Position numbers and translations under genes: made by a program. Positions 33,611 through 43,100 of a stretch of 64,000 nucleotides of DNA are shown here, in pieces. Position 1 is the stretch's first letter; each line of letters opens with the position of its first letter. The stretch is taken from assembly GCA_030295235.1 (NCBI GenBank), contig AP026131.1:1364001-1428000 (forward strand). The letters are read 5' to 3'. Source of the DNA: Fistulifera solaris. Lineage: Eukaryota; Bacillariophyta; Bacillariophyceae; Naviculales; Stauroneidaceae. A model generated the notes under the pieces. The model made no database searches, had not been told where the DNA came from, and saw only the letters and a program-made list of their open reading frames with translations.

Positions 33611-34417
33611 TGTGTGATACTCATGGTTTATATTTCGTGTATCTTTAAAGTTGACTGTAATCGCGTCTCCTTCGGCGTGACTAAACATGGCCGATGAAAC
33701 AAGCAAGCGCGAACGCGATCGAATAATGAAAACAAGAAACGCCCGAGACAATCTTTACTTGTACTCAGAATTCTAGACAAACCTTGTGACGTTTTTGTGG
33801 TTTCTGGGACTAATGACTAATTCCAAACAAGCGATGTACGGTGTACAGTGCCTCATGATCATCCTATGTCGTACTCCGGAGTCCGGAGTACCTCGTTTCT
33901 CACTCATGCACATTAGTACGGTACACGGTACCTGGTACCGGTACCCAGCACAGCACCTCTTGTCTCGTTACATGTTACATAGTCACACGTCACACCCGTT
34001 TTCCACGACTGACTCCTGCTCGCAAAGATCTTTACTCGGACGCTCGTCCCAAAAGGTACAAGTTTCCCTCGTCGTTAGGGCTTTACTTACGATGGTAAAG
34101 ATATCTGAAGAAAGATATGAACGTACCAGGTAAAGATGTAAAAAGGATCGTAAGGTCGTAAAAACGTCTTAGAGAAATTGTGCGTTGAAGGCTAGCAGCA
34201 AGGTGTTGAAGAGGAAACCCCGAAGGGACGAAAACCTCTCGGACGTGGCGAGGAAGCCATGTCGCATCGTGATGAACATGACCGTATTTTCCACGACTGA
34301 CTCCTGCTCGCAAAGATCTTGCATCTTACTTGGACGCTCGTCCAAAGGTTTACAAGTATTTCAACTCTCTCCTCTTGTACAAATCAAACAAACTCGTAAG
34401 GATTGCAAATCTTCACC

Positions 34418-35642
34418 ATGAATTGTAAACCTGACGATGAACAAGATAGAGATTTGTCAATCGCAAAGCGGCAAAGCGAAGATGATGAGGATTCATCAGT
34501 CGCAATGGATTCATCATCAGTCGCGATGGTAGAAGAACTGCTAAGTAGTGAATACGACACAGAAGAAGGTGGCAATCTCCCGGCCGAGCATGCACCACAT
34601 CCGGCACCGCATCCAGCGTCGCATCCGGCAGAGCAAGATTTACATCCGGCTCCGCAACCCGCCAAGCAAGATCCACATCCGGCACCACAACCCGCCAAAC
34701 GGTGGAACGATTATCCGCTGAAAGATATTACGATACCGCACGAACATGATGTTTTATTTGGGCGTGGCGGCGAGTATAGCGTTTGGTGGAATATGGTTTG
34801 TTGGATGTACAATTACTTGTTCTCAATTTTTTTGGCTTTACGTTACAGGACATACGAATAAACACGAGGGTAATAAGCAGTACAGGAAGATGGCTGAAGA
34901 TTATAAAGAAGAATACATCGGGTTAATAAAAATGGACAAGACGAAATTAGCCGAATACATTGTCGATGCTTGGAGAGACCAAGATCCTCCCGGACGTTTC
35001 TTGAAAAAGGACGAGACGGGACGTATCAGGAAAAAGGACAAGACGGTAAAGTGGTATGATGTGGGGGATAAAAAAGCTAGAGAGAAAACGAGTCAGTTAC
35101 TCCGCGAAAAGAAACCAACGAAGGGAAAGCGGTATGATGTGGGAGACAAAAAAACTAGAAAGAAAACAAGCCAGGCGCTCCACGTAAAGGTACCGAAACG
35201 AGACGAATTCGTAAGTCGGTGTGCAATTGTGTTTACGTGAATTATTGTAACAACAAACTGACAGACTGGTCACATTTTCTTATTCATTGTAAAGGGAGAT
35301 CTTGATGAGTTCGATGGTGTATTGCTAACTCCATGTTGTGATGATAGCTCAAACAACAATGACGACAGGCCAATAGGACCCTTGCAAATAACTCGGCAAA
35401 TCATTTCAGATTGGACGCTGGATGCATTCGATTTCATCTCCCCGCGTGTTCAATTCTGTTTTGAATACCACGCTCCATCATTATTTGTATACCACACCTA
35501 CAACGCTCCTAAGCCAGTGTGTCCATCTCCAAACACTCAAGGACTTGATGGCCAAGACGAGGCACATCCAAACACTCCAGGACTTGATGGCCAAGACGAG
35601 GTACATCTGCCGGTTCGTACTGTGTGTTGCGTCATTTTGTAA
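34418..35642 (+). CDS. DUF6824-domain protein, copy B
   Basis: Exons 34418-34769, 34849-35210 and 35295-35642. ATG 34418 (MNCKPDDEQDRD). Same layout as copy A: acidic N-terminus, a longer [14 protein letters not shown] repeat, then DVLFGRGG|HTNKHEGNKQYRKMA, GLIKMDKTKLAEYIVDAWRD, PPGRFLKKDE, and two KWYDVGDKKAREKTSQ/KRYDVGDKKTRKKTSQ motifs, so the domain is complete without any frame repair. The first intron (34770-34848) begins GC instead of GT; the second (35211-35294) is GT-AG. The third exon differs strongly from copy A and ends with a duplicated 13-residue unit (GLDGQDEAHPNTP). Function unknown. Confidence 0.8.
34770..34848 (+). other. GC-AG intron in DUF6824 copy B
   Basis: Donor GCGAGT where copy A has GTGAGT; acceptor TTACAG identical. 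Splicing here joins GRGG to HTNK in frame as in copy A. Confidence 0.7.
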
Positions 35643-35809
35643 GGATTAGAAAATAGTACACATTGAAATAGGATGAAGGCTATACAGAACATCCGACCAA
35701 GGTGTATAAGTCACTTCAGCTCCGGATGAGCTAAGGTGTCTGATCTTCCGATCAGTTGAGCCCTAAGGTACGAGTAATGAATACATAGAACGAAAAGTTA
35801 TCAGAAAAT

Positions 35810-36050
35810 CGGCATCGGAAAAGTAAACCTGTCACCAGCAGGGAAGTGATGATCACTGGAGAAGTGTTCAACCGTAACATTGGTGACTGGGATGCATCCG
35901 CCGTCATCAACATGAACGCGGAATGTTCACGGATGCTTCGGTATTTTGAATCAGACCATCGGGTAATGGAACACATCCTGTCAATTCCATGTATCAAAGA
36001 TTTTATGATGATGTGGTATCTACCAAAATATTGGCGGTTGTTGTATGATA
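35810..36050 (+). pseudogene. DUF285 gene fragment, copy B
   Basis: Near-identical to 33380-33610, including the frame-breaking changes, so the fragment was already dead when the unit duplicated. Confidence 0.75.
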
Positions 36051-36362
36051 GTCATGGTTTAAATTTCGTGTATCTTTAAAGTTGACTGTAATCGCGTCTC
36101 CTTCGGCGTGACTAAACATGGCCGATGAAACAAGCAAGCGCGAACGATCGAATAATGAAACAAGAAACGCCCGAGACAATGTATACTCAGCATACTCGAC
36201 AAACCATGTGACGTTTTTGTGGTTTCCTGGACTAATTCCAAACAAGCATCTTGTAATGTCGTCTATAAGAAATATATATTATGCAATGCCCTTGTCTGTA
36301 TCAGATACACTCGGGCTATCTACGTTTGTTTGGAAAAAGTGGCTCTCCGTCGGAACCACAAC

Positions 36363-37316
36363 TCACCCATCATCGGATTTACCCAGCAAACCAAAATATT
36401 CTTCAATCAAGGGTTGAATATCCTGAACCAAGGCACGACGAACAGCCATTGTATTGGTAGCAAAGTGCGGAAAAATAAAACAATTGGACACAGACCACAA
36501 GGGATGCTCTGGGGGAAGGGGTTCCGGAGCGGTCGTATCCAAAATCGCGTATCGGAATTGTTTCGCCTGCAAGGCCTGTGTCAAAGCTTCGGTATCGACA
36601 ACTCCACCACGAGACAGATTCAATAGTCCGGCGTGGGAAGGCAACTGGGAAAGAACATCATCATTAATCAGATTGCGTGTTTGCTCTGTCAGAGGACAAA
36701 GAGGTACCAAAATGTCACACTCAGACGCCATCTCCTTAAGATCGCCATAATATTGCAAATGATATTCGGCTTCGGTGGCGGCATTCCTAGATTTTTCTTG
36801 AACATGGTACAGAATCTCGGTGTTCGGAGCCAGACAACGAATTTGGCGTACCAATTCCTTCGCAATTGTTCCCATGCCAATGAGTGCGATTCGCGATTCC
36901 TCCAGAGGCTTGCCCGGGATATTCCACGTCAAATTCCATCCTTGGGACGGAAAGGGAACACCCTGTTGCAATAGTGCATCCCGCAGTCCCAACAGAATGA
37001 ATGCCAGTGCATATTGCGCCACATGCGACGTAATCGAGTGTCGACCGGCTTGTTGCACCGCAATCTTGCGTTTGTGACAAGCCCTTATGTCAATGTGATC
37101 CAACCCTGCACTCATGGTAATCAGCAACGACACGGAGGAGGGCAATGCTTCTATTTTTGAGCGTGGCATAGGCGTCAAAATGTCGACAACGACAACGGAA
37201 GGCTGCGTTGAGTCGTCTTTTTCACAACAATCATTTCGGACGTATTCACTAAAGGAAGTGGAGGTTGACAAAGCAGTTGAAGCACCACAGGCTTTCGAGC
37301 ATAGAACACGCACCAC
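36363..37316 (-). CDS. D-isomer-specific 2-hydroxyacid dehydrogenase (domain)
   Basis: NAD(P)-dependent reduction of a 2-keto acid; relatives include glyoxylate/hydroxypyruvate reductase. Rossmann motif IALIGMGTIAKELVRQI; catalytic Arg in NLSRGGVVDTEAL, Glu in DTTAPEPLPPEHPLW, His in FPHFATN. The C-terminus is complete (stop at 36363). At the N-terminus there is no ATG in the right place: similarity begins around PSVVVVDILTPMPRSK and the frame is open through a GTG at 37316 into the upstream methyltransferase. With a one-base shift near 37300 the two become a single polypeptide joined by a Ser/Thr-rich linker (STALSTSTSFSEY). I favour a fusion protein; two separate genes are the alternative. 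Confidence 0.75.
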   Translation of the reverse strand: MVRVLCSKACGASTALSTSTSFSEYVRNDCCEKDDSTQPSVVVVDILTPMPRSKIEALPSSVSLLITMSAGLDHIDIRACHKRKIAVQQAGRHSITSHVAQYALAFILLGLRDALLQQGVPFPSQGWNLTWNIPGKPLEESRIALIGMGTIAKELVRQIRCLAPNTEILYHVQEKSRNAATEAEYHLQYYGDLKEMASECDILVPLCPLTEQTRNLINDDVLSQLPSHAGLLNLSRGGVVDTEALTQALQAKQFRYAILDTTAPEPLPPEHPLWSVSNCFIFPHFATNTMAVRRALVQDIQPLIEEYFGLLGKSDDG

Positions 37317-38091
37317 TGAATGAGTCCACGATCAATTTGTTCGATGCGTCTTTGAATCTGTTGACAGTTATGCTCCAACAAATCACAATCGTGCTTGTGA
37401 GTCTCCAAACTCGCCAGCACTTTTTGTAGCATGAGCTGAAAACTAATGCGCATATCTTTCGTGACATTGAGGCAATGTACATCCTTCCAACCAGCCTGTC
37501 GCATAGCTTGCATCGCCTGTTCCGGTCGCAACAAATCCGGAATCGCATTGTCTTGCGCAAACTGCTCGACTTGGTCATCCGTCGTCGTCGGTCCCGCCAT
37601 GACATCGCAAAAGACAAATGCACCACCTTGTCGTACCAAACGAAAGGCTTCTCGAAACGCCTGTATTTTACTTTGTGCATGAATGAATGCATCTTGCGAA
37701 AAGGCCAAATCAAAAGCATGGTCAGGAAAGGGCACTTGTTCAAAATCTCCTTCCACAATTGGAATCTGGTTGTGCAAATTCGATTTTGTGACGTTGTGTT
37801 GCGCTATACGATTTTGTTGGGGACAGACATTCAAACAGACGACTTTGCCCTTTTGGTTCGTCGTCGAAGACGCAATACGGATGGCACTGGCACCGGTTCC
37901 GCTTCCTAAATCAATGTATTGATAGTTTGGCGCAGTGCGACGATGCTCGGGAATCAATGTCATGGCCAAGTCGTAGTACATGTAATCGGTCATTTGATGT
38001 GCTGCTTGTGGATAGGCATCCTTTTCTTGCAAAGATACATGATCCCATTTCCCAAAATGAATGTTGTTTTCGTCATCGGTTTGAGAGTGTG
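37175..38091 (-). CDS. SAM methyltransferase, SDMT/GSMT-like, 5'-truncated
   Basis: Class I methyltransferase: YIDLGSGTGASAIRIA (SAM loop), VVCLNVCPQQNRIAQHN, VEGDFEQVPFPDHAFDLAFSQDAFIHA, then a C-terminal cap ending GLIQWCVFYARKP. The pattern resembles sarcosine/dimethylglycine N-methyltransferases of glycine betaine synthesis; the substrate is an inference. In-frame sequence upstream of the TTG at 38032 (NNIHFGKWDHVSLQEKDAYPQ) keeps a conserved NIHFG-like stretch, but no ATG occurs before 38091, where the sequence switches abruptly to a duplicated piece of glutamate dehydrogenase. The first 30-40 residues of the enzyme are therefore missing. Downstream it runs into the dehydrogenase domain. 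Probably a disrupted locus unless a new upstream exon is used. Confidence 0.65.
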
Positions 38092-39110
38092 GTGAAAATG
38101 TTAAGATTGTTGGACTTGTGGATCACTCCGGTTGCGCAGAAGATCCTGATGGTTTGAATCATGACGAGCTTTTGAGATTAGTCAATTCAGCACTTTGCAT
38201 TTCCTATTTCGACGCGACAAAGCTCGGGTCGTCTCGTAAATTGCACACAACGGAGACCCCTGAAGGTACAAAAGCACGCAACACGATGCACAATCGACTA
38301 CAAGCAGATGCATTCTTGCCATGCGGAGGACTTCCGAATGCGAATGCAATTGATTGCTCCAGTTATAATAATTTTATTTTGGCAGATGGACGTCCATTAG
38401 CACCGCTAACTGTGGAAGGAGCCAACCTATTTATCACAAAAGACGCCAGAAAATCGATCTTTTAAGATGCTGGTGTCGTTATTGTCAAAGATTCATCTGC
38501 CAAACAAGGGCGGTGTGATGACATCGTCGTACGAGATCTATGCTGCTATGCTGTTCTTGGAAGAAGAATTTGTCGCCAACAAAGCTCAAATTGTGCAGGA
38601 AGTGTTGCAGAAATTGCGCATGTTGACGAAATTGGAAACCCGGAGCTTTTGTTTCGTGAGTATGAGGTGCATGGAAGTTCCCTTCCCGAAATTTCTCAAG
38701 TCATTAGTAACTGTATCAATGCGGCCACCGATGCGCTGACGATTGCGTTGGATTCGTTGTCGGAAGCTGATCAGCAAGCTCTTTGCCTCTCTTTCAAAAT
38801 GTATTTACCCCAAACGATTGCCGATTTAGCCTTTGATCGACTTCACGAGAGAGTCCCGAAGCAATACATCTAGAATGCGATTAGCTCTGCTTTAGCCGCG
38901 AAAATGGTATACAAGAAAGGGACGACTTATGTAATGTCACTCCCCAAAGAAAAGTTGGACATTTTTGTTTCCAATACTTAGAAAAAGAGAAGGAAGTTGT
39001 CGTTTTGCTGCAATCATTGGAGAATGTGGAAATGTCAGAGGATAAGAAACGAGCCGTCATTCAGCTGTTGGAAAAATGTGGTACCCGGACGGCTTTGGGG
39101 GTCTTCTAGT
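38090..39110 (+). pseudogene. Truncated duplicate of NAD-glutamate dehydrogenase (C-terminal part)
   Basis: Nucleotide-level copy of about 48570-49582, starting at GGTGAAAATGTTAAG. It keeps NHDELLRLVNSALCISYFD, TPEGTKARNTMHNRL, VEGANLFITKDARKS and NCINAATDAL, but has TAA where the parent has CAA (near 38463) and TAG where the parent has AAG (near 38871), plus indels near 38640 and 38960. A real pseudogene. Useful as a ruler: at the two places where the parent appears frameshifted (T6 at 48794 and A3 at 49270) the copy has the frame-keeping sequence. Confidence 0.9.
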
Positions 39111-39117
39111 TTTTCAG

Positions 39118-40188
39118 TTTAGGCTCTCCATAAAAAACGATCAGCAATAAGCAATAAGGTAACTTGCCATTTTGTGATTCCAACGTCTTTAGTCGGGGTA
39201 GCTCAAACTCTCTGATCCTTCGCGCGGCAATGGTAGTCTGGCAACTCACGTGGAGGATCGATTGGATTGCTTTGGTATTCCTTTCGCATCATGATTGTCG
39301 ATCGTCAAATGCCTGCTTCGGCTTTATCCGTGATAAACTCTCCCTAGACCCTAGAGAAACTGGTTCGTGATTGCTCGAGTCTTTGAGTCTTGGGTCATGA
39401 GTGTTAGAGTGTATATACTTGTATAAGAAGTGATTCTTACCTTCGCCGCTATCCGCGGTCCGCGGCGCGCGATTATTCGCGTTGGTGGCGAAATTCGCTC
39501 GAAATTGCAAAGTCTTAGTCAGCCGTGATACATGCTGTACATGATATCTAATACTAAAACACCCAAGGCGACTATACAGAAAAGACCCTGATAGTGAAAT
39601 GTAGCGAAAGCTCAGCAGTCAGCAGAATATGGAGTGCGTAGTGTGTAGTACGGGCGGAAAAACACTTCAAGGCCCTTATCTCCTTGAGATCTGAGATCAC
39701 AAGCTTGTATCGTATAGCACGTATAACTCCACGTGTCAAAGAGTCACTTGTTGCCGGGAAAACCCAAAGATATTTATGGAAGCGATCGTGCCAAAAATCG
39801 TTTCCGTACACAAAGTCATGAACAGTGAACCCCACCTTTTTATCATAGATCTTGCTTTGACTTCATTTTACTCAGTGAAACTAATCAGTGACCAGTGACC
39901 AATGATTAGTGATTCAGGAACGCACAAAATAATACTAATGTTGCTGGAATAATGAAGAGCAAGACCGAGCTCCTGAGACCTGAGAAACAGTAAAGTAAAC
40001 AAAAGACTAGACCTTGAGAGTCCTTATCAACTAAGCCCAACAGATCATGCTTATTCACTACCCGTCTTTCCTTTCGTTCCCCAACTTCTACGAAGAGCCG
40101 ACTTGGCCTCACAACTTTTGAAATCATCAAAACGTTGTCCTCGTTTTCCTCTTTTTTTCTCTTTGAGTAAACAAAATCAAAGCAAAGA
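39118..40188. other. Intergenic
   Basis: About 1070 bases with no supportable gene. CGCGGTCCGCGGCGCGCG near 39456-39473 is a small GC palindrome; otherwise unremarkable AT-rich promoter-type sequence ahead of the adhesin gene. Confidence 0.4.
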
Positions 40189-43100
40189 ATGAAATTCATC
40201 AGCAGTTTGATATTCGCTGCGGCTCTCCTCGACTCTGTTACAGATGCTCAGGTGAGTCTGAACTCTTGGAAAAGTATTTTGGACGCGAACCACAAGTCCT
40301 GATGTTGCCGCCCTTTTTCGTTTTCCAGGTGACGCCGCGCTTTCTCCGAAAAACCAGTACAAAGAGCTTTTTCTGGTTGCGCTCCCGCGCGAACTCAGGG
40401 CCAATCTTGTCAAGTAACTTACAACACGAACGCCGACAAGTATACGAGTGTCAAAGGCATGGCGTGCGCTTCCGGGCTAGTGTGCTCGGAACTCAACGAC
40501 AACGGCACAGATGGCGCTATCTTCACAGGAATTTGCAATACAGAGGACAGTTATGGTCTTGCAGATCCCGACGGTAACAGCAAATGCGGCTCTCGTCGTG
40601 TAACAATCTGTCATCGCACTTGTTCGCCAACCAACCCTTGGGTGCGAATCACGATTGATTCGAGCGCATGGTATGGGTCGAGGGGAACCGTTGGAGCACA
40701 TCAACAGCACGATGCGTCGAAAGACTGCAACAGGGCCGATCTTTCTCCATGGGGTCCCATCACGAAAGATTATTTGATCAGAGACCACGGAACTCGCTAC
40801 GATGTCAAGGCCAGAAACCCTACGTGGAACTGGTCTCAAGAGAAAGCGTACTGGGCTTACTGGGAACGCGCGTGCCCTTACGTGCGCTCCACAAAGTTGA
40901 ATGGCAAGATGTGCTGCGACTGGACCAAAGGCGAATGCTGCGGTGTTCATCCCAACGACAAGTGTCCTTTGGATCCCAACAAGATGGAGCCAGGGCAGTG
41001 CGGTTGCGGAGTCCCGGATACAGATACGGACCGTGATGGTGTTGCGGATTGTGTTGACCGTTGCCCTGGACACAATGACAGAATGGATGCCGACAGAGAC
41101 GGCATCCCTGATGGATGTGACAGATGCGCTGGAGGCGACGACAAGATTGACACTGACAGAGACGGTGTGCCCGACTTTTGCGATGTTTGCCCCAACAACC
41201 GATTCGTTTCCACAACCAGCGGTCTCAAGGGCTGCACTTGTGCTGCCACCGAAGCCCAATTGCGAACGGGATGTGCGGCTCAGTTGGTAGCATGTCCTAG
41301 ATGTGGTTGTGGACGGCAAGACATAGATACGGATCGCGATGGAACCTTGGACTGCTTCGATGTCTGCCCCAACGATCCCCTAAAGACAACAAGTGCTGGA
41401 CGATGTGGTTGCGGTCGACCGGAAACGGATACAGATGGTGACGGTCTACCAGACTGCTTGGATGTGTGCCCCAACGACAGAAACAAGACCACATGCGCAG
41501 GCCATTGCGGTTGTGGAGCCTCAGAGGTGGATTCGGATGGGGACGGTATGCCTGACTGTAAGGATGGATGCCCTGGGGATCGAACCAAACTTACTCCCGG
41601 AGTGTGCGGATGCGGAGTTTCGGATCGAGATTCGGACACGGACGGAACACCTGACTGCAAGATGGATGTCCTTCGGACAACCTCAAAATTATTCCTGGTA
41701 TCTGTGGATGCGGTGTGTCGGATAGAGATTCGGACTTGGACGGAACGGTTGACTGCAGAGACGAATGTCCGCGTGATCCGCTCAAGACGAAACCAGGCGT
41801 GTGCGGTTGTGGCGTCAGTGATGTTGATAGCGACAAAGATGGAACCCCTGACTGTAAAGATGCCTGTCAAGATGATCCTACGAAGATTGAGCCAGGCCTC
41901 TGTGGATGTGGCAAGAAAGATTCGGACAACGATGGAACATGTGATGCCAACGACCAGTGCCCGTTGGATCCAAACAAGAACCAGAAGGGCAAGTGTGGTT
42001 GCGGTGTGAGTGAAACGGATTCTGACCTTGACGGAACACCGGATTGCATCGATGCATGCCCCATCGATAAGACCAAGGTTGCTCCAGGAAAATGCGGTTG
42101 CGGTGAGGCTGACTTGGATACGGACAAAGACGGTACCATGGATTGTGACGACGATTGCGTCGATGATCCAAAAAAGATTGCCCCAGGGGTGTGCGGCTGT
42201 GGCGTTTCAGAGGTTGATTCTGACAAAGACGGAATCCCTGACTGTGTCGATCAGTGCCCTCAAGATGTTAACAAGATTGTTCCAGGAATTTGTGGATGCG
42301 GTCAATCGGAAAAAGACTCGGACGGTGACGGAACGGTGGATTGTCAGGACAGATGCCCTACCGATCCTTTGAAAACCTGCCCAGAAAAGTGCGGTTGTGG
42401 CAAAATGGAAACGGACACGGACGGCGACGGTACGCCAGACTGTTTGGATACATGCCCCGCCGATCCCAACAAGATTACCCCAGGGGAATGTGGCTGTGGA
42501 ACATCAGACGTCGATTCGGATGGAGATGGTGTCCCTGACTGTAATGACAAGTGCCCTGTTGATCAAGGAAAGACTACCCCAGGGCAGTGCGGCTGTGGCA
42601 AAACGGATGTGGACACGGACAACGACGGAACGGCTGATTGCAACGACAAGTGCCCTACGGACCCCAAGAAGACCGACCCGGGCAAATGCGGATGCGGCTT
42701 GGTTGATGCAGACGCCGACGCTGACGGAAAATGCGACCATGAAGATTCATGCCCCAATGATCCCACGAAGAACGATTTAGGCGTCTGTGGTTGCGGCGTA
42801 GCAGACACGGATGCTGACAACGACGGAACACCTGATTGCGATGATGACTGCCCAGCGGACCCTTCGAAAATCGCTCCTGGGGCTTGTGGATGTGGCACAC
42901 CGGATAATGATAAAGACGGCGACGGAGTCCCTGACTGTAATGACAAGTGCCCTGAAGACGCTGACAAGACGGAACCAGGATTGTGCGGATGCGGTTCTCC
43001 GGATGTGGATGGCGACTCGGATGGAGTCCTTGATTGTGATGACGTTTGCCCGGCCGATCCCGAAAAGGCGACGGAAGAAGGAGAATGCGGATGCGGCGAG

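Larger units (their letters stand above)
31529..33835 (+). repeat. Tandem segmental duplication, unit A
   Basis: About 2.3 kb paired with unit B (about 33870-36247). Shared in the same order: CTCCGGAGTCCGGA palindromes, GTACCGGTACC patch, a block beginning CTCTTGTCTCGTTACAT, the DUF6824 gene, a 3' block with GAACATCCGACCA, the DUF285 fragment and a terminal block ending ATTCCAAACAAGC. Boundaries are judged by eye. Confidence 0.8.
33870..36247 (+). repeat. Tandem segmental duplication, unit B
   Basis: About 2.38 kb, second copy of unit A with several indels. The TTTTCCACGACTGACTCCTG block appears twice in this unit (about 34000 and 34290) versus once in unit A (about 31658), so a smaller internal duplication followed. 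Confidence 0.8.
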
